This document shows positions 54,266 through 63,220 of a stretch of 64,000 nucleotides of DNA, in pieces. Position 1 is the stretch's first letter. Each line of letters starts with the position of its first letter. The notes under the pieces are model-generated. The model saw nothing but the letters and a program-made list of their open reading frames with translations. It searched no databases and had not been told where the DNA came from. Source of the stretch: Acidiluteibacter sp963716125 (GTDB lineage: Bacteria > Bacteroidota > Bacteroidia > Flavobacteriales_E > Vicingaceae); contig OY970294.1 in NCBI GenBank assembly GCA_963716125.1, positions 992,001-1,056,000 of the forward strand, in the 5' to 3' direction. Made by a program: the position numbers and the translations under genes.

Positions 54266-55415
54266 ATGACTAATTATATTCAAAGAACAGTTTTTAAAAA
54301 AATCATTCAAAAAAATGTTCCATCCAAGGTATTGATTTTGTATGGAGCTAGAAGAGTTGGTAAAACAGAGCTGAATTAGAAGTTATTTAAAAACTATTCA
54401 ACGAGATAGTTATTTGCTTTTGAATGGGGAAGATCAAACTACTTTAGATATTCTTGAAGATAGAACAGTGACTAATTATAGTCGACTTTTGAATGGAAAA
54501 AATTTATTAGTTATTGATGAAGCTCAAAGTATTCCTGAAATTGGGAAGAAGTTAAAATTGATGGTTGATGAAATTACTGATTTAAAAATAATCGTAACGG
54601 GTTCATCTGTTTTTGATTTAAGTAATTCATTAGGGGAGCCTTTGGTAGGTCGGTCTAATATTATCCAATTGTTTCCACTAGCACAAATGGAGTTTTCTGC
54701 TCACGAAACTTATTTAGATACTAAAGATAAATTAGAAGAGCGTTTAATTTTTGGGTCATACCCTGAATTAGAAAAAATAAATAGTTGGGATGAAAAGATG
54801 AACTATTTAGAGGGTATTGTCAATTCTTATTTACTCAAAGATATTTTGGCTTATGAAGGAATCAAGAAATCAGATAAAATTTTGGATTTATTGCGCTTGA
54901 TTGCTTTTCAGATTGGAAAGGAAATTAGCGTAGATGAGTTAGCAAAATCTTTAAAAGGCATCTCTAGAAATACGGTAGAAACTTATCTTGATTTATTATC
55001 AAAGGTTTTTATAATCTATAAGGTTAGGGGATATAGTGGCAATTTGAGAAAGGAAATAACAAAATCTCAGCGTTGGTATTTTTATGACAATGGAATTAGA
55101 AATGCGATTATTAGAAATTATAATCCGCTCAATTTAAGAATGGATCAAGGTGAATTGTGGGAGAATTATATCATGTCTGAACGTATAAAATACAATGCAT
55201 ATACCAACCGTAGAGTAAATAGTTATTTTTGGAGAACGTATGATCAGCAGGAAATTGATTTAGTAGAGGAAGAGGCTGATGCTTTAAGTGCTTTTGAATT
55301 TAAATGGAATCCTTTGAAAAAAGTAAAAGTACCTGCTGCTTGGAAAAAGAATTATACAAATGCTACATTCACTTTGATTACAAATGATAACTACTTAGAT
55401 TTTATAGGGGCATAG
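54266..55415 (+). pseudogene. AAA ATPase with DUF4143 C-terminal domain, frameshifted
   Basis: ATG 54266 starts MTNYIQRTVFKKIIQ and reaches the Walker A box YGARRVGKTEL, then a stop (TAG) at 54377-54379. The +1 frame continues from IRSYLKTIQRDSYLLLNGED without a stop to 55415. That part includes Walker B LLVIDEAQSIPEIGKK and the restriction-endonuclease-like DUF4143 domain (WRTYDQQEIDLVEEEADALS, AFEFKW). Deleting one A at about 54374-54375 restores a 382-aa protein. Without it the ATPase loses its nucleotide-binding loop. Such ATPases occur as accessory genes, sometimes toxin-antitoxin-like; role unknown. Its last 14 bases overlap convergent lpxH. Confidence 0.85.
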
Positions 55416-56193
55416 CTTTCTTAGGAGTATCATAACTTTTCAGTTGCATTGAAGTGCCGTCGAAAACTGCATAGGTATTGTAGTTCATCCATTCACCTAA
55501 GTTAATATATCTGCCACTTTCACCTACTTTCATATCAAGAGGTAGATGTCTGTGACCAAAAACAAAAAAGTCAATGTGCTCTTTTTTAAGATATTCTTTA
55601 CTGTAAATTGCCAACCATTCCTTCTCTTCTCCTAAAAATACTTCATCTGTTTCTTTATTTGCTGTGCGGCTCTTTTTAGACCAAAAGTTGGCCATTCCGA
55701 TTCCAAAATTAGGATGTAATCGTGCAAAAAGCCACTGGCAAAATGGATTAGCAAAAACTTTTTTAATGAATTTATAACCTTTGTCGCCTGGCCCTAATCC
55801 ATCTCCATGTCCGATTAGAAATTCCTTACCATTGTAGCTCTTTCTGATTGGTTTTCTAAATAACTCTACACCAATTTCAGAAGGTAAATAATCAAACATC
55901 CACATATCGTGGTTACCGGTAAAAAGAGTGATAGGAATTCCGCTATCAACGATCTCTGCCATTTTACCTTGAAGCCGTATAAATCCTTTTGGAATACTAT
56001 GTTTATACTCAAACCAAAAATCGAAAAGATCCCCAACTAAAAAAATTTCAAAGGCATCTTTTTTGACTTCATCTAACCATTTAACAATTAGCTGTTCTCT
56101 TTTTTTACTTGTTTCAGCATCAGGAGCACCTAAGTGAAAATCAGAGGCGAAATAAATCTTTTTGCCATTTGGCAATGTAGTGGAAGAATCCAA
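55402..56193 (-). CDS. lpxH: UDP-2,3-diacylglucosamine diphosphatase
   Basis: Hydrolyses UDP-2,3-diacylglucosamine to lipid X in lipid A biosynthesis at the inner membrane. The 263-aa metallophosphoesterase shows its metal-binding motifs in order: SDFHLG, GDLFDFWFE, GNHDMW, GHGDGLG and FGHRHLP. The frame opens with TTG at 56193 (a second TTG lies at 56175); no ATG is near, and the conserved core starts at KKIYFASDFHLG. It starts 5 bases after the TlpA-like gene and is the last gene of the lpxK-led run. Confidence 0.92.
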   Translation of the reverse strand: MDSSTTLPNGKKIYFASDFHLGAPDAETSKKREQLIVKWLDEVKKDAFEIFLVGDLFDFWFEYKHSIPKGFIRLQGKMAEIVDSGIPITLFTGNHDMWMFDYLPSEIGVELFRKPIRKSYNGKEFLIGHGDGLGPGDKGYKFIKKVFANPFCQWLFARLHPNFGIGMANFWSKKSRTANKETDEVFLGEEKEWLAIYSKEYLKKEHIDFFVFGHRHLPLDMKVGESGRYINLGEWMNYNTYAVFDGTSMQLKSYDTPKKAMPL

Positions 56194-56198
56194 AAAAA

Positions 56199-57311
56199 TT
56201 AATTAAATATTTCGTTTAATTTACGATCTAAAGCAGGGCCTCTTAAATTTTTGGCAACTATTTTGCCTTCTTTATCAATTAAAATAGAAAATGGAATACC
56301 TTCAATACCAAATACTGGCACTACTTCAGAATTCCAAAAATTTAAATCACTAACATGGGTCCAAGCTAAATTGTCATCAGAAATAGCAGACACCCAAGAA
56401 TTTTTTTCTCTGTCCAATGAAACACCGAAAACAGTAAATCCTTGACCTTTATATTTATTGTAGGCAGCTACAATATTGGGATTTTCTGCTCTACAAGGTT
56501 TACACCAACTTGCCCAAAAGTCAACTAATACGTATTGTCCTCTTAAAGAAGATAACTTTATGTTTTTCCCTGTTGGGTCAGGTAAATTAATTTCAGGTAC
56601 TTCTGAGCCAATAGATAATTTTGATAAACTATTAACTCGTTGTGCAAAAGCGATATATGTTTTATTGTCTTGATATTCATTAGCTAAGGCATCATTAATG
56701 CTTTTGTAATATTGAAAAGCATCATCATCTTTCAACTGTTCTACCACGGCCATGGCTGCATAGCTACTTTTGTTTTCTTTTATAAAATCTTTAATGAAAA
56801 CACTTTTCTTTGATTCCATGTTCATATAAATAGCACGAAAAGCTTCAATGATAGAATCTCTTTTTGGACTATCTTGATAGGCTGTAAAAGCAGAGTTTAA
56901 ACTATCTTGCTGATTAAAATAAACTAAAATACTATCATTAAATTCTTTTAAAACTTCCGAATCTTTTGAGCCTTTAATGTCATACTTTCTGTAATTATTG
57001 GCATCAATTTTAATTTCTAAATGATTGCCTGGTTTGCTTACAAAAAACACAAATCCCTGATTATTAAAATTTAACCGATAAAAAGATTTTTCTTTTACGG
57101 TATTTTCAAATTTAAAATTTCCCTCAGCATCTACTATGGCAGTATCGATAGGAACTACTTGCCCCTCAGAAAGTTTTTCTAAAATTACTTGTGGATTATT
57201 ATAATTACTAACAACGGCTGAAATGTCTGCAGTTTCAGTATTTGACTGTGCTCCACAAGCTGTTAAAGCGGTAATTGCTAAAATACTATATATTGTTCTT
57301 TTAATTTTCAT
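56199..57311 (-). CDS. TlpA-like thioredoxin-fold lipoprotein
   Basis: The start at 57311 gives a lipoprotein signal peptide MKIKRTIYSILAITALTAC (lipid-modified cysteine at 19); a start 7 codons upstream at 57332 would add a polar extension overlapping gatB. The N-terminal half (about 25-225) resembles the DUF4369 region that precedes thioredoxin domains in Bacteroidota. The C-terminal thioredoxin fold has the active site FWASWCKPCRAENP (about 263-276) and cis-Pro segment GIEGIPFSILID. It probably acts as a periplasm-facing disulfide reductase on secreted or cytochrome proteins. Substrate not deducible. Confidence 0.9.
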   Translation of the reverse strand: MKIKRTIYSILAITALTACGAQSNTETADISAVVSNYNNPQVILEKLSEGQVVPIDTAIVDAEGNFKFENTVKEKSFYRLNFNNQGFVFFVSKPGNHLEIKIDANNYRKYDIKGSKDSEVLKEFNDSILVYFNQQDSLNSAFTAYQDSPKRDSIIEAFRAIYMNMESKKSVFIKDFIKENKSSYAAMAVVEQLKDDDAFQYYKSINDALANEYQDNKTYIAFAQRVNSLSKLSIGSEVPEINLPDPTGKNIKLSSLRGQYVLVDFWASWCKPCRAENPNIVAAYNKYKGQGFTVFGVSLDREKNSWVSAISDDNLAWTHVSDLNFWNSEVVPVFGIEGIPFSILIDKEGKIVAKNLRGPALDRKLNEIFN

Positions 57312-57312
57312 C

Positions 57313-58773
57313 TTATTTTTCAAGTTCTTCAATTAATAATTTGTTGGTCATTTTTGGATCAGCTTTTCCTTGTGAGATTTTCATTACTTCACCCATAAAT
57401 AGACCTAATAAATTCTTTTTTCCTGATTTGTAATCTGCTACCTTATCGGGATATTTATTTAAAGCAGTCTGAATAAATTCTACTAGTGAACTGCTGTCAG
57501 AATCTTGAATCCAATTGTTTTCCTTTGCTATTTTTTCTGCTGTTTTTTCGGGATGTGCTAACATCTCAGGAAAAACTTTTTGAGTAGCAATGGTGTTGCT
57601 AATTTTATTAGAATCAATTAATTTGATTAATTCAGCGATTTGTTTAGCTTGCAGTTTGAAATCTTCAATACTCAACACATTTTCATTGAGGTAAGATTTA
57701 ATACTTCCCATCAACCAATTGGCTGCAGCTTTATAATTTTTTGTATGCTCAATTATTGCTTCATAATACATTGCAATTGCTTTATCTTCAGTTAGCAATT
57801 CTGCATCATACTCAGATAATTTTAATTGACTTTTATATTTCTCAATCAATTGATTTGGAAGTGGAGGCAAAGTAGATTTAATCTGTTCTATATAGTCTTG
57901 CTCTATGAAAACTGCTTGTAAATCTGGCTCAGGAAAATATCTATAATCGTGCGCCATTTCTTTACTTCTCATAGCAGAAGTTTCACCACTTACAGCATCA
58001 AAACCCATTGTTTGTTGGCTGATAGTTTCTCCTGCCTCTAAGGCTTCTATTTGTCTTTTAATTTCATAAGAAATTGCTCTAAAAACGTTACGAATAGAAT
58101 TTAAGTTTTTAGTCTCTGTTCTTTGTCCAAATTCCTTAGCTCCTTTTAATCGAACTGAAACATTGGCATCACAACGCAAACTTCCTTCTTCCATATTTCC
58201 GTCACAAATTTCAAGGTAACGAACTAATTTACGCACTTCAGTAAGGTAATTATAAGCTTCTTGAGGAGTTCTCATGTCTGGCTCACTTACTATTTCTAGC
58301 AAAGGTACTCCAGCTCTATTTAAATCAATTAATGATTTAAAAGGATCCATGTCGTGATTTGATTTACCTGAATCTTCTTCCATATGAATTCTAGTCAGAC
58401 CAATCACTTTTTCATTACCATTATCATCTTTTATCACAATTTTACCACCAGTACAAATGGGGGTTTTATCTTGCGTAACTTGATAACCTTTAGGTAAATC
58501 AGCATAGAAGTAATTTTTACGAGCAAATTGATTTTCATGTGTGATTTCAGAACCACAAGCCATACCAATTCTAACTCCAAACTCCATTGCACGCTCATTA
58601 AAAGTGGGCAATGTTCCCGGATGACCCAAAGAAACAGGACTAATGTTAGTATTGGGGGCTGAACCATATTCTGTGGAATCTGCACAATACATTTTGCTAT
58701 CGGTCATTAATTGAGCATGAACCTCTAAACCAATAACTGCCTCGTATTTATCGTATATATTTTCTTCTTTCAT
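57313..58773 (-). CDS. gatB: Aspartyl/glutamyl-tRNA amidotransferase subunit B
   Basis: Part of GatCAB, which converts Glu-tRNA(Gln) or Asp-tRNA(Asn) to the amidated form. Family landmarks: YEAVIGLEVHAQL at the start, SLGHPGTLP, KNYFYADLPKGYQVTQ, EEDSGKSNHD, DLNRAGVPLLEIVSEPD, and a C-terminal YqeY-like helical tail (about 385-486). ATG at 58773 gives 486 aa; a TTG six codons upstream extends the frame but looks unneeded. gatA and gatC are not in this window, so the complex is encoded at separate loci. Confidence 0.96.
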   Translation of the reverse strand: MKEENIYDKYEAVIGLEVHAQLMTDSKMYCADSTEYGSAPNTNISPVSLGHPGTLPTFNERAMEFGVRIGMACGSEITHENQFARKNYFYADLPKGYQVTQDKTPICTGGKIVIKDDNGNEKVIGLTRIHMEEDSGKSNHDMDPFKSLIDLNRAGVPLLEIVSEPDMRTPQEAYNYLTEVRKLVRYLEICDGNMEEGSLRCDANVSVRLKGAKEFGQRTETKNLNSIRNVFRAISYEIKRQIEALEAGETISQQTMGFDAVSGETSAMRSKEMAHDYRYFPEPDLQAVFIEQDYIEQIKSTLPPLPNQLIEKYKSQLKLSEYDAELLTEDKAIAMYYEAIIEHTKNYKAAANWLMGSIKSYLNENVLSIEDFKLQAKQIAELIKLIDSNKISNTIATQKVFPEMLAHPEKTAEKIAKENNWIQDSDSSSLVEFIQTALNKYPDKVADYKSGKKNLLGLFMGEVMKISQGKADPKMTNKLLIEELEK

Positions 58774-58823
58774 CAGTCGCAAAAGTATCAAAAATATAGT
58801 TATTCTTTAGAGGGTAAGAAGCT

Positions 58824-60194
58824 TTACAAATTGCTTTTAACTATTTTTATATGAAAACTTTCTGTTGAATTAAACAATTTTAAAAAGTACAAACCATTTT
58901 GTAAATTTTCATCAAAATTGATCGTTGATTTTGATGTGAAAATACTTCCACTTTTAATAATTTGACCTTTCAAATCAATTATTTGATATTCGGTTATATT
59001 TAATTTTTGTAAATTTTCTATGGTAATTTGATTGTGAAATGGGTTGGGGAAATACTTCAATTGTTCAATTGAATTGGATGTAACATCGGTCAATAAATCA
59101 GTAAAGTTAAAAACCATTAATCCCTTTTGCATATCAGAAACAAGAATATTCCCTGAAGGTAGAAAAGGATAAATTCCCCATGCACCTTTAAAACTATTGC
59201 CATTAGCACCAAGGTATGTATCATAGTAAGCTACTTCTGTAATATTTGCAGGGTCGGATATATTATAAATTCTTAAGCCGTCATAATAATGACTCACATA
59301 AATAGAATCTCCTTTAACAATTTGGTTGTGAGCGATAGAAGTGGAAGAGTAATTCGCTCCAAAAACATCTTTAACTACTATATTATTGAAATTAGTAATA
59401 TCTAATGATTTCATTTGTTTTCCATGTGTTTCATCTGAAGAGAAATAATGTTTTCCATCTTCAGAAGGCCAACCGCTGTGATTATATCCTTTGTCTGGAT
59501 AGGTGGTTAAGGAACCCAAAAAAGTAGCATTTGCATTTGGCAATGGAGATGCATCGTAAAAGAACAAACCTCTAGTTTCATTATTTAAATAAACGGTATC
59601 ATTTTTAACATATACATCATGCGCTTTTTCTGGAACAAACCCTAAAAATACAGGTGAAATTGGATTTGCTAAACTATATACAGCCACTTCCTTAGTTAAA
59701 TTACTAAACATTTTACGAGCATAGCAAACATATAATTTTTGAGTAGCTGTATCTATAAATATATTGTGAGAATTAGTAAAAAGACTGTCAGAATCGTAAA
59801 CTTTATGCACAGAATCAGGCAAAAAGCTCATATCAAAAATTTGTAGGGTGGAAGCACTGCCTTCATCACAAACTGCATATAAATATTTGCCATAATTGTG
59901 AAAATCTCGATGTACCACAAAGCCTCCAAACTCAGCTCCGTATTCAAAATCAACTTCTACAGGTAATTGAGGATTAGTAATATCAACCCAATGTGTACCC
60001 AGAATTGACCCAATTATACCATATTCTCTACCACCGCCTGCCCAAGCCCATACATCATTATAAGTATTAAACGATGAATCATTTAATAAAAGTGGGGATT
60101 TCCAATTGGATAGTAAGGTGATGTTGGAATCATTTTGAGCAAAAGTAATTTGACTCAATAACAGTGCGATGATTAAAAATTTATTTCTCAACAT
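58824..60194 (-). CDS. T9SS-exported LVIVD/choice-of-anchor B family protein
   Basis: The signal peptide ends near ITFAQ (20). The body (about 25-370) has the repeated propeller-like strands of this family: NDVWAWAGGGREYGIIGS, HWVDITNPQLPVEVDF, SLANPISPVFLG, SHYYDGLRIYNISDPANI. The type A T9SS sorting domain (about 375-456) starts KYFPNPFHNQITI and ends HIKIVKSNL. It is a secreted or surface protein; function beyond this unknown. Its start overlaps the purine nucleoside phosphorylase stop by 14 bases, an unexpected position for an exported protein within a housekeeping operon. Confidence 0.9.
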   Translation of the reverse strand: MLRNKFLIIALLLSQITFAQNDSNITLLSNWKSPLLLNDSSFNTYNDVWAWAGGGREYGIIGSILGTHWVDITNPQLPVEVDFEYGAEFGGFVVHRDFHNYGKYLYAVCDEGSASTLQIFDMSFLPDSVHKVYDSDSLFTNSHNIFIDTATQKLYVCYARKMFSNLTKEVAVYSLANPISPVFLGFVPEKAHDVYVKNDTVYLNNETRGLFFYDASPLPNANATFLGSLTTYPDKGYNHSGWPSEDGKHYFSSDETHGKQMKSLDITNFNNIVVKDVFGANYSSTSIAHNQIVKGDSIYVSHYYDGLRIYNISDPANITEVAYYDTYLGANGNSFKGAWGIYPFLPSGNILVSDMQKGLMVFNFTDLLTDVTSNSIEQLKYFPNPFHNQITIENLQKLNITEYQIIDLKGQIIKSGSIFTSKSTINFDENLQNGLYFLKLFNSTESFHIKIVKSNL

Positions 60195-61005
60195 TTATTT
60201 TTAGTATTAATTCTTTAAAAAGCAAATTCATTTTTGGACCTGCTTGTTGTGCTATTTCTTGTACTTCTTCATGGCTTATTTCTACTATTTTTCCTTCTAC
60301 ACCCAAATCGGAGATGATAGAAACTGCAAAAACTCTCATGGCAGAATGTATGGCAACTATAGTTTCTGAAGTCGTTGACATCCCAACAGCATCAGCACCA
60401 ATGATTCTTAAGTATTTGTACTCAGCTTTTGTTTCATAAGTTGGTCCTTGTACACCAGCATAGACACCATATTTTAAATTTAGTTGCTTTGCTTCGCTTA
60501 TTTCTTTTGCCCAATTAATAAATTTCAGACAATAAGGTTCGCTCATATCTGGAAACCTTGGCCCTAATTCTTCAAAATTCTTTCCTCTCAATGGATGGTC
60601 AGGAAATAAATGAATGTGATCTTCCAATACCATTAAATCTCCAATTTCCTGTTTAGGATTTAAACCACCACTTGCGTTTGATAATAATAAATCATTAATT
60701 CCTAAGGCTTTAAAAACTCTTATTGGGAAGGTAGTTTCTTGTAAACTATACCCTTCATAATAATGAAATCTACCTTGCAACGCAATGACATCGATTCCAT
60801 TCACTTTGCCAATTAGCAACTGTCCTTTATGACCTACTACTGTACTTTTGGGGAAATGGGGTATATCGGAATAGGGAATCGTTTTTATTTGAGTCATTTC
60901 TTTTGAGAAATCACCTAATCCTGACCCTAAAACGATTCCAATTTTGGGAGACAAGTTGATTTTTGATTGTATAAAAGCTGCTGCAGCTTCAATTTTTTCT
61001 AACAT
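60181..61005 (-). CDS. Purine nucleoside phosphorylase (trimeric, type I)
   Basis: Splits inosine/guanosine with phosphate to free base and ribose-1-phosphate. The 274-aa protein shows IGIVLGSGLGDF (phosphate loop, about 22-33), VVGHKGQLLIG, QGRFHYYEGY, LLSNASGGLN, GVYAGVQGPTYETKAEYKYL and VGMSTTSETIVA, all characteristic of the human-like trimeric class rather than the hexameric DeoD class. It overlaps the lpxK stop by 17 bases and the next gene start by 14, so translation is probably coupled. Confidence 0.95.
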   Translation of the reverse strand: MLEKIEAAAAFIQSKINLSPKIGIVLGSGLGDFSKEMTQIKTIPYSDIPHFPKSTVVGHKGQLLIGKVNGIDVIALQGRFHYYEGYSLQETTFPIRVFKALGINDLLLSNASGGLNPKQEIGDLMVLEDHIHLFPDHPLRGKNFEELGPRFPDMSEPYCLKFINWAKEISEAKQLNLKYGVYAGVQGPTYETKAEYKYLRIIGADAVGMSTTSETIVAIHSAMRVFAVSIISDLGVEGKIVEISHEEVQEIAQQAGPKMNLLFKELILKINVEK

Positions 61006-62038
61006 AATTAGTGATTTGTTGTAAAATGCTTTTTTGATCTTCTAAATGAAATTTAATTTCAATAGGTATATAAAAAATAGGAAGATGTTTAAATTTTTCA
61101 AGATCAATTCGCATGGCATCTTTTTCGGTGGTTACAATTATTTTCTGTTTTGAAATGTAAGCATTAAATTTAATTTCAACTTTTTTAATATCAGAATCTG
61201 TAAAAAAATGATGATCGGGAAACTGTATCTCATTTACTTCTTTGGCATATCTCATAATATGAAATTTTAAAGCTGCAGGATTAGCAATACCACTGATCAA
61301 TGTTACCGAATAATCAGATAATTTGTAGGTAGGCTTCTCTTGTGCTAAGGCATTTAAAGGTATTAAATTCCCATATGTAATGTATGAAAAGTATAGCTTT
61401 TGATGCTTGAGTGGTTTAATTTTGTTTTTGAATCTTTCTAAATCGAAAGGGGAAAGAACATCTGGACATTTGGTCACAATGATGATATCGGCTCTTTTAT
61501 ATCCTGATCTTGATTCTCTTAAATTGCCCATAGGTAAGATATAATCTTTATAAAATGGAGCCGAAAACTCTGTTAAAAGGATATTAATGCTGGCTTTTAC
61601 CTTTCTATGTTGAAAAGCATCGTCCAATAAAATGAAGTCTAAATCAGCAAAAGTATTTAATAATTGTTGAATGCCATTTCTTCTATCAGCATCTACAGCT
61701 ACTGGAACAGAAGGAAATTTATTTTTAAACTGTTTGGGTTCGTCACCAATATCTTCAGCTTTGTGATTTATATTAGCTAATAAGTACCCATTAGTTTTTC
61801 TTTTGTAGCCTCTGCTTAAAGTTGCTAACTTAAATTCTTCTTTTAAATTCCTGATAAAAAACTCAATATGAGGACTTTTGCCTGTTCCTCCAGTACTTAA
61901 ATTACCAATAGTAATAATTGGTGTGTCAAATGATTTAGATTTTAGGATATTTACATCATAGAGTTTATTTCGGATAAACAATATAATTCCATAGATGATG
62001 GAAAAAGGAAATAGAAGTAAACGGGCTATTTTCAACAC
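60989..62038 (-). CDS. lpxK: Tetraacyldisaccharide 4'-kinase
   Basis: Phosphorylates the 4' position of the lipid A disaccharide on the inner membrane. The 349-aa protein has an N-terminal membrane segment (LLLFPFSIIYGIILFIRN, 7-24), Walker A IGNLSTGGTGKSPH, the segment LSRGYKRKTNGY, the lipid A-specific DDAFQHRKVKASINILLTEF, and ITTEKDAMRI-like TTEKDAMRIDLEKF near the C terminus. The start is GTG at 62038 (TTG one codon later). It heads the lpxK-to-lpxH run and is divergent from the Nif3-like gene with 78 bp between. Confidence 0.95.
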   Translation of the reverse strand: MLKIARLLLFPFSIIYGIILFIRNKLYDVNILKSKSFDTPIITIGNLSTGGTGKSPHIEFFIRNLKEEFKLATLSRGYKRKTNGYLLANINHKAEDIGDEPKQFKNKFPSVPVAVDADRRNGIQQLLNTFADLDFILLDDAFQHRKVKASINILLTEFSAPFYKDYILPMGNLRESRSGYKRADIIIVTKCPDVLSPFDLERFKNKIKPLKHQKLYFSYITYGNLIPLNALAQEKPTYKLSDYSVTLISGIANPAALKFHIMRYAKEVNEIQFPDHHFFTDSDIKKVEIKFNAYISKQKIIVTTEKDAMRIDLEKFKHLPIFYIPIEIKFHLEDQKSILQQITNYVRKN

Positions 62039-62116
62039 CTAGTTAGTATTTTGGTTTTACAAATTTAATAAATTAAAGGTGGAGCAGAAAAATAGTTAAA
62101 AAAGAAATAGATTTGA

Positions 62117-63217
62117 ATGATTATGAGATTAAGTGAAATAATAAATGTCTTAGAAAATTTTGCATCTCCTTATTTGCAAGAAAATTATGATAATGCAACA
62201 CTGATTGTTGGTGATTATAGATATGAGATATCTTCTGCATTAATCAGTTTAGACTGCACTGAAGAGATTGTAGATGAGGCGATAAAGGTGGGAGCTAATT
62301 TAATTATTAGTCATCATCCAATTGTTTTTAAAGGTTTAAAAAGTTTAACAGGTAAAAACTATGTGGAAAGAACAATCATAAAAGCCATTAAAAATAATAT
62401 TGCTATTTATGCCATGCATACCAATTTAGATAACGTAAAAGGTGGAGTCAACTATAAAATAGCAGATAAGTTAGGTTTGGAAAATTGTAAAATTCTTTCA
62501 CCTAAAAGCGGTTTTTTAAGAAAGTTAGTGTTTTTTGTGCCAGTTAATGCGTCACAAATGGTTCAAGAAGCTTTGTTTAAAGCATCGGCAGGAAATATTG
62601 GGAATTACGATGAATGTTCTTTTAGCGTAGAAGGTACCGGAAGTTTTAGAGCGAATGATTCAGCCAATCCAACTATTGGAGAAAAGAATAAAAGACATTT
62701 TGAAAAGGAAAATAGAGTGGAGGTGATTTTTAATATGGCGGATGAGAAAAAAATATTAAAAGCTTTAATGGGTTCTCATCCTTATGAAGAAGTAGCTTAT
62801 GATATTTATCAATTGGAAAACAGAAATCAAGACATTGGAAGTGGTATAATTGGCGAATTAAAGAAGGAAACAGATGCTTTTGACTTTTTAAATGAAATAA
62901 AAAGGGTGATGCAAGCAGACGGAATAAGATATACAAAACCTCACAAAAAAGTCATTAAAAAAGTGGCAATTTGTGGTGGCTCAGGAAGTTTTTTATTGTC
63001 TAAAGCTATTGCTAATGAAGCTGATATATTTATAACTGCTGATTTTAAATACCATGAGTTTTTTGATGCTGAAAACAAGATTATAATAGCTGATATTGGT
63101 CATTTTGAAAGTGAACAATACACTAAAGAATTATTTATGGAAATTCTTCAGAAAAAAATACCTAATTTTGCGACTCATTTATCTAGTATAAGTACAAATC
63201 CTATTAATTACCTTTAA
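62117..63217 (+). CDS. Nif3-like dinuclear metal-centre protein (GTP cyclohydrolase I type 2 / YqfO family)
   Basis: A 366-aa member of the Nif3 family that forms a toroidal hexamer with a dimetal site; its biochemical role is debated. Metal ligands: ISHHPIVFKGLK (H66, H67), HTNLD (H101, D105) and a C-terminal GHFESEQ. The longer length comes from an inserted alpha/beta domain (about 130-240, KLVFFVPVNASQMVQEAL ... GSHPYEEVAYDI) of the YqfO/CutA-like type. Start ATG 62117 (alternative 62123). It is followed after 3 bases by the zinc-ribbon gene, a pairing I recall as common in bacteria. Confidence 0.93.
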   Translation: MIMRLSEIINVLENFASPYLQENYDNATLIVGDYRYEISSALISLDCTEEIVDEAIKVGANLIISHHPIVFKGLKSLTGKNYVERTIIKAIKNNIAIYAMHTNLDNVKGGVNYKIADKLGLENCKILSPKSGFLRKLVFFVPVNASQMVQEALFKASAGNIGNYDECSFSVEGTGSFRANDSANPTIGEKNKRHFEKENRVEVIFNMADEKKILKALMGSHPYEEVAYDIYQLENRNQDIGSGIIGELKKETDAFDFLNEIKRVMQADGIRYTKPHKKVIKKVAICGGSGSFLLSKAIANEADIFITADFKYHEFFDAENKIIIADIGHFESEQYTKELFMEILQKKIPNFATHLSSISTNPINYL

Positions 63218-63220
63218 TAT

